Shown in pieces: positions 36,811 through 46,296 of a stretch of DNA of 64,000 bases. The number at the start of each line of letters is the position of its first letter. The first letter of the stretch is position 1. The notes under the pieces were generated by a model. The model made no database searches. It had not been told where the DNA came from and was given only the letters and a program-made list of their open reading frames with translations. A program made the translations under genes and the position numbers. This DNA comes from an uncultured Flavobacteriaceae bacterium. GTDB lineage: Bacteria > Bacteroidota > Bacteroidia > Flavobacteriales > Flavobacteriaceae. The stretch lies in assembly GCA_943789465.1 (NCBI GenBank), contig CALSUF010000004.1:186001-250000 (forward strand), in the 5' to 3' direction.

Positions 36811-37917
36811 TTGAGCGATACAAATACTATAAAAAAAAAGATATGCATTGTAACTTCTTCATTAGGTAAGGGTGGGGCAGAAAAATCATCTGCAGTATTG
36901 TCAGCTCTGTTACACAACCTTGGATATGAGGTACATATTATTAGTGTGCTTAATACTATAGATTATGATTACAAAGGAACGTTATTAAATTTAGGTGCTT
37001 TAAAAGATAAGGACGCTTCTTTTTTTGGAAAAATTAAACGATTCTGGAGCTTTTTTAACTATTTAAGGGAACAAAAATTTGATTTTATAATTGATAGCAG
37101 GTCAAGACCGAATATTCTAAAACAATTCTTAATAAACAAAGTACTCTATGCCAATGAAAAAGTAATTTTCATAGTTCATAGTGCTTTCCTCAAAAATTAT
37201 ATTCCAGACAGCAAAATTATTGCTAGCTATTTATACAGCAATGCCATTAAATTTGTAACGGTTTCTAAGTCAATAAAATCTAAGCTTACAAACAAGTATC
37301 ATTTTGAAAAGGTAAACGTTATTTATAATGCTTTAGATGAACCTCAGACGACTGATCTATCCGAATCGTTTTTACTTCCAGAAAACTTCATGATATTTTT
37401 TGGGAGAATTGAAGATGAAGTGAAAAACCTCTCATTACTCATTGATGGTTACAAGCGATCCGATTTAATAGATAATAATATAAAATTAGTCATTTTAGGA
37501 GATGGAAAAGACAAAATAAAATTAGAGAAAAAAGTGCAAGCTATGAACTTGTTGGAGCATATAATATTCTTACCATACACCAATAATCCGTATCCAATAG
37601 TTAGTAAAGCCATGTGTACATTACTCACGAGTAAATACGAAGGCTTACCTACAGCGTTAATAGAAAGCCTCTATTTGGGAACTCCTGTGATTTCTGTAAA
37701 TTGTGAATCTGGACCCTCCGAAATTATTTTAGACACTCATAATGGACTCTTAATTGAAAACAATAACCCTGATTTACTTGGCGAGGCGATGAATCTTTTT
37801 GTGACTGATACCGAACTCTATAATCGCTGTAAGAACAATGCCAAAAAGAGTGTTGAGAAATTTTCTATGGATACTATTTCTAAGGACTGGAAGCGAATTA
37901 TTGAAGAAAATTCTTAA
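36811..37917 (+). CDS. glycosyltransferase family 4
   Basis: GT-B fold retaining glycosyltransferase, 368 residues, TTG start at 36811 (no in-frame ATG near ICIVTSSLGKGGAEKSS). N-terminal glycine-rich SSLGKGGAEK loop and C-terminal donor site with FFGRIEDEVKNLSLLIDGY, LLTSKYEGLPTALIESLYLGTPVIS and CESGPSEII (ExxxxxxxE pattern). Third gene of the surface-glycan operon; acceptor and sugar unknown. Converges with the GT2 gene at 37930. Confidence 0.88.
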   Translation: MSDTNTIKKKICIVTSSLGKGGAEKSSAVLSALLHNLGYEVHIISVLNTIDYDYKGTLLNLGALKDKDASFFGKIKRFWSFFNYLREQKFDFIIDSRSRPNILKQFLINKVLYANEKVIFIVHSAFLKNYIPDSKIIASYLYSNAIKFVTVSKSIKSKLTNKYHFEKVNVIYNALDEPQTTDLSESFLLPENFMIFFGRIEDEVKNLSLLIDGYKRSDLIDNNIKLVILGDGKDKIKLEKKVQAMNLLEHIIFLPYTNNPYPIVSKAMCTLLTSKYEGLPTALIESLYLGTPVISVNCESGPSEIILDTHNGLLIENNNPDLLGEAMNLFVTDTELYNRCKNNAKKSVEKFSMDTISKDWKRIIEENS

Positions 37918-37929
37918 AAAAAATCTAAA

Positions 37930-38874
37930 TTAATGTTTCTTATAAGGTGACAGATATATATTACAACGTAGCAAAACGTTTTGAAACTGCTTAAGAAAAC
38001 CAATAATAATAGGTGGGGTGTTTAATAAAACGCGTTGTTTATAATTAAGGTTTAAAGGATCAATCTCTTTTTTCAGCTGTCTATAGCTGCTAGAGTCCCC
38101 TGCTATCTTTCTTTCTATAGCCACAGAAAACCGATTCAAATCCATATATTTTTTGAACGATATATTGGAAGTGTCCAAATCTTTAAAATTCTCAAATAGT
38201 TTCATGCGATCAATACGACTTGATGAATAAGATAAGTGGTGTTTTGGCTCTAATATAATTTTGTTGGAAGTAGCTATTGCTGAGAATGCAACCAACTTTT
38301 TGAGAGCAATACGCACCCATAAGTCGGTATCTTGACCAGAACGCATTTCTTCGTCAAATCCACCAATTTCAAGAATCGTTTTTTTAGGGATTAAAACCGC
38401 AGAAGTCCAGGCAATACTGTCTATGATTGAAGCTAAGAAATAATCTTCAATAACTCCAAAATGATCAGAAGACACCCCATTGAAATGAGCCTTCATTTTT
38501 TTTCCATTAAAAAACTGCTTAGAATAGGCCGTTGCATACAGTCCGCAATTAGGGAAACTCGTATATAATCTGTGTAAGTTTTCCAAGTGATTAGATTCCC
38601 ACAAATCGTCGGCATCCAAAAATGCAATTAAATCTGAATTTGATTTAGAAATCCCATAGTTTCTTGCATGAGATACCCCTTTATTTTTAGTCGTGTAAAG
38701 CGTGATACGTTCATCATCAAAAGAAGTTACGATATCAATACTGCCATCTGAAGATCCATCATTAATTAAGAGGATTTCAAAATCAGAAAACGTTTGATTC
38801 AAAACGCTTAAAAGTGTTTTTTTAATAAACTGTTCCTTATTAAATAACGGAATGATTACGGATATGACTGCCAT
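37930..38874 (-). CDS. glycosyltransferase family 2 (A)
   Basis: Inverting GT-A glycosyltransferase, 314 residues. Nucleotide-binding SVIIPLFNKEQFIKKTLLSVLNQ, LLINDGSSDGS and the metal-binding DxD in LIAFLDADDLWE; acceptor-side GGFDEEMRSGQDTDLWVRIAL. Overlaps the next upstream gene by one base (ATGA-type coupling) and belongs to the ftsE-GT2-GT2 transcription unit. Confidence 0.9.
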   Translation of the reverse strand: MAVISVIIPLFNKEQFIKKTLLSVLNQTFSDFEILLINDGSSDGSIDIVTSFDDERITLYTTKNKGVSHARNYGISKSNSDLIAFLDADDLWESNHLENLHRLYTSFPNCGLYATAYSKQFFNGKKMKAHFNGVSSDHFGVIEDYFLASIIDSIAWTSAVLIPKKTILEIGGFDEEMRSGQDTDLWVRIALKKLVAFSAIATSNKIILEPKHHLSYSSSRIDRMKLFENFKDLDTSNISFKKYMDLNRFSVAIERKIAGDSSSYRQLKKEIDPLNLNYKQRVLLNTPPIIIGFLKQFQNVLLRCNIYLSPYKKH

Positions 38875-39770
38875 TATTCGTTTTTACTTATGTAACAAAG
38901 GTAGCTTAGTTTGTATAAATCAAAAATGAACAATGATGGTTTTTTTGACAATAAATTTGTTTCAAATAAATTTCTAAAAACAGGAAACAATAATGCCAGC
39001 AAATAATTGATTCCAATTTTTTTGCAATTATGAAACGTTCGAATAATACGTGTATACTCTATGTGTATCAAATTGTTTTTAGCTAAACTGAGAGAGGCTT
39101 TTACTCCTCTTAATGATTTTTTTAAATAGATTTCACTACTTTCTAAACCAAGGTGATAAATTGGATTATTAATATGAGAAATAGATATGTCATTCTCTTT
39201 TAGGTTAAAAGAAAATAATAAATCTTCATGAGCGTCAAGTGAGATTTCTTCATTAAAGTTTACACTATTAAAAATCTCTTTCTTTATTAAAAAATTACAA
39301 GATAAAAAACTTAAGTAAACAGATTTTTCTCTTTTGTTTAAAGGGACAACTTCACGTTTTCTTCCAAAAGCCCAACGTAACATTTGTTCTTTGTTTGGCT
39401 TTTTATCTTGGTAGTTTACACCACCAAATATTAACTGGGTTGAGGGTGTAAATGCAGTGATATATTTAGAAATAAAATCATTTTTTACTGGGATGACATC
39501 CGCATCTAAAAACAATAACAAATCATAATTAGTATCCTTAGCTAAAAGGTTTCTTATGGCACTTCTCCCGATATTAGAATCTAAAGCTTTATAGGTTGCA
39601 TGTTTCAATAGATTTATAGAACTATTTTTAGCGATCAGCTCTAGATTTGTGGAACCATCATCATAACAAAGAATTTCAAAATCTACACCGCAAGCAGTTG
39701 ATTGGGCGTGAAGTTCAGTCACCAATGCTTCTACATCATAATTATATGTTGGAATAAGTATAGAAAGCAT
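38874..39770 (-). CDS. glycosyltransferase family 2 (B)
   Basis: 298 residues. GT-A motifs: MLSILIPTYNYD, ILCYDDGST, and DxD in LLLFLDADVIPV; the later FNEEISLDAHEDLLFSFNLKE resembles the catalytic ED. The C-terminal 60 residues are hydrophobic (INYLLALLFPVFRNLF). Lies 2 bp after ftsE and one base ahead of the other GT2. Substrates unknown, likely cell-surface glycan. Confidence 0.88.
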   Translation of the reverse strand: MLSILIPTYNYDVEALVTELHAQSTACGVDFEILCYDDGSTNLELIAKNSSINLLKHATYKALDSNIGRSAIRNLLAKDTNYDLLLFLDADVIPVKNDFISKYITAFTPSTQLIFGGVNYQDKKPNKEQMLRWAFGRKREVVPLNKREKSVYLSFLSCNFLIKKEIFNSVNFNEEISLDAHEDLLFSFNLKENDISISHINNPIYHLGLESSEIYLKKSLRGVKASLSLAKNNLIHIEYTRIIRTFHNCKKIGINYLLALLFPVFRNLFETNLLSKKPSLFIFDLYKLSYLCYISKNE

Positions 39771-39772
39771 TC

Positions 39773-40456
39773 TTAATTTTTTCGTTGTACAACTTCAAAG
39801 ACTTTGGTGTCCTCGCATTTGAGTGTTTTACTAGGGTATTTTAAAATCAAAGCATAATCATGAGTTGCCATAAAAATAGTATGTCCTTTTTTGTTGAGAT
39901 CTAAAAGAACTTCCATCACCTCCACGCTGGTTTGTGGGTCTAAATTCCCGGTAGGTTCATCAGCTAAAATTAACTTAGGATCGTTCAAGAGTGCTCTGGC
40001 TATTGCTACCCGTTGTTGTTCACCTCCCGAAAGTTCATAAGGGAATTTTGACCCTTTTGTATGCATATTAACCTTGGTTAGGACGGCTTCAATCTTAGCA
40101 TTAATTAATGCTTTGTCTTTCCAACCTGTAGCCTTTAAAACAAATTCTAGATTGTTATTTATGTTGAGTTCGTTAAGGAGTTTAAAATCCTGAAACACCA
40201 CCCCTAATTTTCTTCTTAAAAAGGGAATGTCTTTTTCTTTTAGTGTTTTTAAATCAAACTCCACGATAGATCCAGTACCATTATTCAGTTTTAAATCGCC
40301 ATAAAGTGTTTTTAGAAAACTACTCTTTCCAGAGCCTGTTTTTCCAATTAAGTACACAAAATCTCCTTCTTTGACATCGACATTAACTTCGCTCAAGATT
40401 AAGTTGTCATTTTGGAAAATGGAAACGTTTTCTAATTTTAATACCGAATTTGACAT
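39773..40456 (-). CDS. ftsE: cell-division ABC ATPase FtsE
   Basis: Cytoplasmic ATPase that with FtsX activates peptidoglycan hydrolysis at the septum. 227 residues. Walker A GKTGSGKSS, signature ELSGGEQQRVAIARAL, Walker B LILADEPTGNLDP, His switch MATHDYALI. The FtsE-like region VVFQDFKLL is present. No ftsX is adjacent; instead two GT2 genes follow within 2 bp. A LolD-type role cannot be excluded by sequence alone. Confidence 0.82.
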   Translation of the reverse strand: MSNSVLKLENVSIFQNDNLILSEVNVDVKEGDFVYLIGKTGSGKSSFLKTLYGDLKLNNGTGSIVEFDLKTLKEKDIPFLRRKLGVVFQDFKLLNELNINNNLEFVLKATGWKDKALINAKIEAVLTKVNMHTKGSKFPYELSGGEQQRVAIARALLNDPKLILADEPTGNLDPQTSVEVMEVLLDLNKKGHTIFMATHDYALILKYPSKTLKCEDTKVFEVVQRKN

Positions 40457-40603
40457 GTAATTTACCTAAAAAATATTTCTATAAAAGTATTACTATTTGA
40501 CACAACTATCAAATATCACTTGCATAAAAAGGTAGTATGGCTGACAAATTTTAATCATCTTATAATTTAGCTGTTTTTTTTCCGTTATCCACTTGATATA
40601 TTT

Positions 40604-40611
40604 TATCTTTG
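40604..40611 (+). promoter_or_regulatory. -7 promoter box of the TPR gene
   Basis: TATCTTTG, 25 nt upstream of ATG 40637, divergent from ftsE. Confidence 0.45.
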
Positions 40612-40636
40612 AAAGTAATAAAAACACCTTCTGTAT

Positions 40637-43600
40637 ATGAGCTTCGTAAAATGTTTAATTCGACTTGTTTTTTTATGTTTTATTTGTGTTGGATCTGCAC
40701 AACAATCAATTGTATATTCCAACGAAGCTGTTAATTTTCAATCTGCTTTAGCACTCTATAATGCTCAACAATATCAATCCGCTCAACAGCTTTTTAAATA
40801 CGTAGAATCAAATACTTTAGATATTTTTTTGAAATCGAATGCGGCCTATTACAATGCCAATTGTGCCGTTCGACTCAATCAACCAAATGCGGAATTGCTT
40901 GTAGAATCTTTTGTAGAGCATTACCCCTCCAGCACAAAACGCAATTCGGCTTATTATGAAGTCGCAAATTATTATTTTCAAAATGCCAAATACTCTTATG
41001 CTCGAAAATGGTATGAGAAAGTAGACAGGACTTCAATTTCAAAATCAAATCTGGACTCTTTCAATTTTAATTATGGCTACAGTCTATATACAACCAAAAA
41101 CTATAAAGCTGCTAAATCCTATTTAAAGAAAGTCGAAACATCTCAAATGTATGGTTCCCAAGCAAAATATTATATTGGATTTATGGCATATGAAGGCGAT
41201 GATTATGACCAAGCTTCTGAATATTTTAAGCAAGTAGAACAAACAGAAGCTTATAAAAATAATTTGTCCTATTACCAGGCAGATTTAAATTTCAAATTAG
41301 GAAAATTTACAACAGCTATTGAGTTGGCAACAGCACAGCTAGATAAAAGTTCTTCTAAAGAAGTGTCTGAGCTTTCTAAAATAATTGGAGAAAGTTATTT
41401 CAACCTTCAAAAATATGCAGAAGCAATTCCCTTTTTAGAAGGCTATAAAGGTCAAAAAGGCCGTTGGAATCACACCGATTACTACCAGTTAGGATATGCT
41501 TTTTATAAACAAAACGAGTTTCTAAAAGCGATCAATGAATTTAATAAAATTTTAGAAGGTTCCAATGCGATTGCTCAAAATGCGTATTACCATCTTGCGG
41601 AAAGTTATATAAACTTAAATAAAAAACAAGAAGCCTTAAATGCTTTCAGAAATGCTTCGGAAATGGATTTCAATCTCAATATTCAGGAAGATGCATGGCT
41701 GAATTATGCCAAATTAAGTTATGATATTGGAAACCCCTATCAGTCCACTCCACAGGTACTTACGGATTTTTTAAAGCTGTATCCAAAATCGGCTTTTAAA
41801 ATTGAAATTGAATCGTTATTGATCGATTCTTATATTAGCTCTAATAACTTTAAAGAAGCACTTGAGTTATTGGAAAATAAGTCCCGTCCTGCTCATAAAG
41901 AAGCCTATCAAAAAGTTACCTTTTTTAGAGCTTTAGAATTGTATAACAATGCCAAGTATTCTAATGCAAAAGAGTTGTTAAATCGATCTTTGTCAACAGC
42001 TGTAAATCCAGTTTTCTCAGTAAGAGCAACCTATTGGAAAGCCGAAACAGATTATCAGTTATCAAATTTTAAGGAAGCCTTAGAGGGGTTTTTGAACTTT
42101 AAAAATACTGCTAAAAACGAGCAACTTGAGGAATTTAAAAATTTAGAATACAACCTAGCTTACACCTATTTTAAACAAAAACAATATGCGTCGACCATCA
42201 ATGCATTTCGATCTTTTATTTCAACAAAACCTAAAAACTTAATTTTATTAAGTGATGCATTTTTAAGGTTGGGAGATTCTTATTTTGTGACCACTCAGTA
42301 CAGCCCTGCAATTGATGCTTATCAAGCTGCTTTAAAACTTGGTCAAATAGAATTGGACTATGCCACCTTCCAAATAGCAGTCAGTCATGGCTATTTAGGT
42401 CAAACCTCAGATAAAATTACAGGTTTGAATAGAGTCATGAAATTTAAAAAATCGCATTTAAAAGATCAAGCATTATTTGAATTAGCAAACACTTATGTAA
42501 ACTTAGGAACGCCAGAAAAAGCATTCCCCTATTACAGTCAATTGATTAGTGATTTTTCATCGAGCTCTTTGGTATCCAAAGCGCTACTGCGAAAAGGGTT
42601 GATGTTATATAATAGAGGCGATACACAAGCTGCACTTCAAAACTTAAATAAGGTAGCAGTTAACTATCCATCCACTCCTGAAGCGTTTCAGGCCATCAGT
42701 TCTTCACGTTCTATTTATATTGATTTAGGTCAAGTTGATACTTACGCTGCATGGGCTCAAACCTTAGAATATGTTGGGGTGACCGACAGCGAATTGGACG
42801 ATGCTACTTACGAAGCTGCCGAGAAACAATATCTGGATAATAAGACTTCAAAAGCCATCGATTTATTTAACGGCTACATCGCTCGTTTTCCTTCGGGTAA
42901 GCAACTTTTAAAGGCCCATTTTTATTTAGCTGAAATGTATTATAAGAGTGATTTAGCAACCAATGCACTTCCTCATTACACCTTTGTTTGTGAACAATCC
43001 ACCAATGAATTTACAGAACGTGCTTTGTTAAAGTCAGCTGAAATAGTTCTATCCTCTAAAACATATGAAAAAGCATTATCAATATTGTCTCGATTAGAAT
43101 TAGAAGCTAATAATCCTCAAAACAGACTGTATGCACAGTCTAATTTAATGAAAACATATTTTCAGTTAGAAAATTACCAAGCAGCCATTCGATATGCTGA
43201 ACTCATTTTGGATAATTCCAAAACAGATGTGTACATACAGAGTGATGCTTACATAATCATTGCTCGCGCTGCAATGAAAACCAACAATGAAACCAAGGCA
43301 CGTTTAGCCTATGCAGAGGTCAAAACCATTGGTACAGGTGAGATAGGGGCAGAAGCACAATATTTTGAAGCCTATTTCAACTATATTGATGGCGCACATG
43401 AAGCCTCTAATGAAAGCATTCAATTATTGATTAAAAATTTCTCAAGTTATAAATATTATGCTTCCAAAGGTTTGATTACTATGGCTAAGAATTTTCAAGC
43501 TCTTGACGATGTATTTCAAGCCACTTACATCTTAGAAAACGTAATTCAAAATTTTCCAGAATTTAAGGAAGTTGTGGAAGAAGCCCAAGTCGAATTGGAC

Positions 43601-43666
43601 CGCATCAAAACTGAAGCTGCCAAAACAAATGCATCTATTGAAGTAGATACCAAAAATGAAAACTAA
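40637..43666 (+). CDS. large tetratricopeptide-repeat protein (1009 aa), exported
   Basis: Signal peptide (LIRLVFLCFICVGSAQ), then tandem TPR/Sel1-like helical repeats across almost the whole length (e.g. ALALYNAQQYQSAQQLFKYVE, LYNNAKYSNAKELLNRSL, GDTQAALQNLNKVAVNYPSTP). It ends in a charged tail (KNEN). No catalytic domain. A periplasmic scaffold is the simplest reading. It overlaps the outer-membrane barrel gene by 11 bp; the two probably act together. Function not established to my knowledge. Confidence 0.85.
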   Translation: MSFVKCLIRLVFLCFICVGSAQQSIVYSNEAVNFQSALALYNAQQYQSAQQLFKYVESNTLDIFLKSNAAYYNANCAVRLNQPNAELLVESFVEHYPSSTKRNSAYYEVANYYFQNAKYSYARKWYEKVDRTSISKSNLDSFNFNYGYSLYTTKNYKAAKSYLKKVETSQMYGSQAKYYIGFMAYEGDDYDQASEYFKQVEQTEAYKNNLSYYQADLNFKLGKFTTAIELATAQLDKSSSKEVSELSKIIGESYFNLQKYAEAIPFLEGYKGQKGRWNHTDYYQLGYAFYKQNEFLKAINEFNKILEGSNAIAQNAYYHLAESYINLNKKQEALNAFRNASEMDFNLNIQEDAWLNYAKLSYDIGNPYQSTPQVLTDFLKLYPKSAFKIEIESLLIDSYISSNNFKEALELLENKSRPAHKEAYQKVTFFRALELYNNAKYSNAKELLNRSLSTAVNPVFSVRATYWKAETDYQLSNFKEALEGFLNFKNTAKNEQLEEFKNLEYNLAYTYFKQKQYASTINAFRSFISTKPKNLILLSDAFLRLGDSYFVTTQYSPAIDAYQAALKLGQIELDYATFQIAVSHGYLGQTSDKITGLNRVMKFKKSHLKDQALFELANTYVNLGTPEKAFPYYSQLISDFSSSSLVSKALLRKGLMLYNRGDTQAALQNLNKVAVNYPSTPEAFQAISSSRSIYIDLGQVDTYAAWAQTLEYVGVTDSELDDATYEAAEKQYLDNKTSKAIDLFNGYIARFPSGKQLLKAHFYLAEMYYKSDLATNALPHYTFVCEQSTNEFTERALLKSAEIVLSSKTYEKALSILSRLELEANNPQNRLYAQSNLMKTYFQLENYQAAIRYAELILDNSKTDVYIQSDAYIIIARAAMKTNNETKARLAYAEVKTIGTGEIGAEAQYFEAYFNYIDGAHEASNESIQLLIKNFSSYKYYASKGLITMAKNFQALDDVFQATYILENVIQNFPEFKEVVEEAQVELDRIKTEAAKTNASIEVDTKNEN

Positions 43667-45410
43667 TTATATGAATATTAGATTAAAAAAACACCTATGT
43701 TTAGTGTCAGTTTTGATGGTTATGTTTCAAGCAGATAACTTGTTGGCACAAAATAAGCAATCACGTTCTCAAGATACGATTGACACTCAAGTGGTCACTA
43801 TTGTAAAACCTTATACACCAAAAATATCGGATGCATTTAAGCTGAAGCAGGTACCCAGCATGGGCAGTTCTGAAACCCCTCAAAAACTGGTGAAGTACAC
43901 CATATTCTCTATCCCCGTAGCGTCCACTTTTACGCCAGCTAAAGGCACTTCTGTAAGTTTAGATAAATTAAAAAAAGAAAAACTATTTCAAAATTATGCC
44001 TCTTTGGGCTATGGAAATTATGGAACAATTTTAGGAAATGTATACCTCAATCAACGCCTCAGTCGAGGGGAGCGCATTGGCGGTTATATAGAACACCACT
44101 CTTCACAAGGCGGTATTGATGGTTTGCAGCTTGAAGATGATTTTTCAAAAAACAGCATTCAAGTTAATTATGTCAAAAGTTTAAAAACCTTAGTTTGGAA
44201 TACAGATGCAAGATTTCAACGGCAAGCCGTGAATTGGTATGGACTTCCTTTCGAAACAATGACATCACTAGATTCTAAACAAGTATACTCTACCATAGAA
44301 TTGGGCAGTGATGTACAGTTTACCGAGGGGGTTCTAAAAACTGGAGAAATTCATTTGCGTCGTTTTTCCGATGCCTACAACTCTGAAGAATACCGCTTTA
44401 CAGGCAAAACGAATTTCCAATTTGACCTACTTGACAGTCCAATCAATTCGACTGTTAAAGTGGATTATTTAAAAGGAAATTTTGCTAAAAACTATAATGG
44501 ACTAAACGCTCAAAACTATGGGAATATTCAATTTTCAGTAGCGCCTAATTACCAATACATACAAAATGATCTTACAGTTTTAGTTGGGTTCAATGCTTAT
44601 TACGTGATGGATTCTGAACAAAATAAAAACGACTTTTACATCTACCCTAATATAGAAGCTAGTTACGCTGTTGTCAATTCTATTGTTGTGGCTTACGCTG
44701 GAATTAAAGGCGATATATATCAAAACACCTATTTTGATTTTGCAAAAACAAACCCCTTTGTCTCGCCAACCCTTGAAATACGTCCAAGTTCAACTCCTTA
44801 TAATGTGTTTGTTGGAACCAAAGGAAAACTCTCTCAAACCATTGGATATGATTTAAAAGGGAGTTTTACTCGCGAGCAAAATAAGGCTCTTTTTAGGACG
44901 AATAGCATTCAAAATTATTCAGCGTCCAATAACTACAATCGCGGCAATTCCTTTGGAGTTGTGTATGATGATGTCGATGTCTTTAATATTTCAGGTGCTT
45001 TAGAAATTGATATGAGTCAAAAATTAAATGTACGTTTGAAAGGTGATCTTTATAAATTTACCAGCGATGAAGAGCCTACCGCTTGGAACTTACCCGAATT
45101 TGAAACCTCTCTGTTTTTAAACTATCAATTCTCTGATAAATTAGCAATGGCCGTCAATGTATTTTATTGGGGATCAAGACAAGATACTACTAATTATGAA
45201 GGGCTGTTCATTCCAGAATCTATCGTGCCCAATGTTACTCTCAACTCTTTCTTAGATGCGAATGTTCATATTACTTATGAAATTACCAACCAATTTGGAG
45301 CGTTTATAAAAGTCAATAATATAGCAAATAATAGCTATAACCGTTGGAATCATTATCCTGTTCAAGGATTTCAGATTTTAGGAGGCATGAGTTATAAATT
45401 TGATTTTTAA
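43656..45410 (+). CDS. TonB-receptor-like outer-membrane barrel protein without plug
   Basis: 584 residues; signal peptide (LVSVLMVMFQADNLLAQ), a 70-residue periplasmic lead (DTQVVTIVKPYTPKISDAF) and about 480 residues of alternating beta-strands ending in GGMSYKFDF with aromatic C-terminus. Resembles the barrel of TonB-dependent receptors but I see no TonB plug. Start at 43656 or 43671 (second Met). Overlaps the TPR gene by 11 bp, giving a two-gene operon; substrate unknown. Confidence 0.8.
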   Translation: MKTNYMNIRLKKHLCLVSVLMVMFQADNLLAQNKQSRSQDTIDTQVVTIVKPYTPKISDAFKLKQVPSMGSSETPQKLVKYTIFSIPVASTFTPAKGTSVSLDKLKKEKLFQNYASLGYGNYGTILGNVYLNQRLSRGERIGGYIEHHSSQGGIDGLQLEDDFSKNSIQVNYVKSLKTLVWNTDARFQRQAVNWYGLPFETMTSLDSKQVYSTIELGSDVQFTEGVLKTGEIHLRRFSDAYNSEEYRFTGKTNFQFDLLDSPINSTVKVDYLKGNFAKNYNGLNAQNYGNIQFSVAPNYQYIQNDLTVLVGFNAYYVMDSEQNKNDFYIYPNIEASYAVVNSIVVAYAGIKGDIYQNTYFDFAKTNPFVSPTLEIRPSSTPYNVFVGTKGKLSQTIGYDLKGSFTREQNKALFRTNSIQNYSASNNYNRGNSFGVVYDDVDVFNISGALEIDMSQKLNVRLKGDLYKFTSDEEPTAWNLPEFETSLFLNYQFSDKLAMAVNVFYWGSRQDTTNYEGLFIPESIVPNVTLNSFLDANVHITYEITNQFGAFIKVNNIANNSYNRWNHYPVQGFQILGGMSYKFDF

Positions 45411-46105
45411 GAGACTGAGAGTTTTGCGAGGAAATCATAATGAGGCCCTTTTTTAATGAGTTCACATTTTAGCCCCACCTGATTACAGGCTATTTTAAGG
45501 TTTTCAAAATCCAGATACATCCAACTAAACGTAGCTTCTTCGCCTCTATAACCCACTGTATAGTCCAGTTCGCCATAATACTCTTTGTTGGTATCCATCC
45601 AATACCCACCATCTTCATCTTGATACATATACTTTATATCTGAAGAATCAATTAGAATTTGACCTTCGGGATTGAGAAGTGTTTTTAGGTGGTTTAATAC
45701 CAAAGGCGTATGTGCCAAAGATTGAAATATTCCAGAACCATTCATTAGTAAAAGTAGGGTGTCAAAAGATGCAGATTCATTCATGACATCTAAAACCTGT
45801 GCGTTTTTCAAACCTCTTAACTGACAAGTTTTGATAGCGCCTTCAGAAATATCGATGGATTTCACTTTCAGTCCTTTGGATGTCAAATAAAGACTGTGAC
45901 TTCCAGCACCACATCCCACGTCCAAAACACTTCCTTTAGATAGCTTTAAAGCTGTTTGTTCCAAGGCTGGCATTTCAGAAAAATCTCTAAATAAATAGGA
46001 AATTGGCAAAACGTCTTCTTCCGAAATACTGGTAGAAGTGACAAGATCTTCTGTGTAATTTCCTTGTTGATAATCTAAAATGGCAGTTCCAAAAACATCT
46101 TTCAT
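45407..46105 (-). CDS. class I SAM-dependent methyltransferase
   Basis: 232 residues. SAM-binding motif I VLDVGCGAGSHSLYL (about 59-73), motif II KVKSIDISEGAI, and a methyltransferase type 11/25 core. The later part (DGGYWMDTNKEYYGELDYTVGYRGEEA) is a feature of a flavobacterial subgroup. Acceptor unknown. Overlaps the barrel gene stop by 4 bp at the 3' ends. Confidence 0.85.
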   Translation of the reverse strand: MKDVFGTAILDYQQGNYTEDLVTSTSISEEDVLPISYLFRDFSEMPALEQTALKLSKGSVLDVGCGAGSHSLYLTSKGLKVKSIDISEGAIKTCQLRGLKNAQVLDVMNESASFDTLLLLMNGSGIFQSLAHTPLVLNHLKTLLNPEGQILIDSSDIKYMYQDEDGGYWMDTNKEYYGELDYTVGYRGEEATFSWMYLDFENLKIACNQVGLKCELIKKGPHYDFLAKLSVS

Positions 46106-46257
46106 GTGGGGGCGTTTTAATGGTTTTTAGCTAAATTAGTGATCTATAAAATCCCTTTATAAGTTGGTCAAAGATAGGGAAAAGCGATGAAGTACATTTT
46201 TACACTGCTTATAAAATTCATATCAAGCTCATAAAAAATGATTGCTTTCTAAAAAGC

Positions 46258-46265
46258 TACATTTG
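46258..46265 (+). promoter_or_regulatory. -7 promoter box of the AGCS symporter gene
   Basis: TACATTTG, 31 nt upstream of ATG 46297. Confidence 0.45.
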
Positions 46266-46296
46266 TAACATAAATTAATTCCTATTAGAACAACTT

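Noticed and set aside
40637..43666. The repetitive TPR gene as a CRISPR or tandem DNA repeat
   Set aside because: The repeats are seen only at protein level with divergent codons; no regular spaced DNA repeat was found here or elsewhere in the window.
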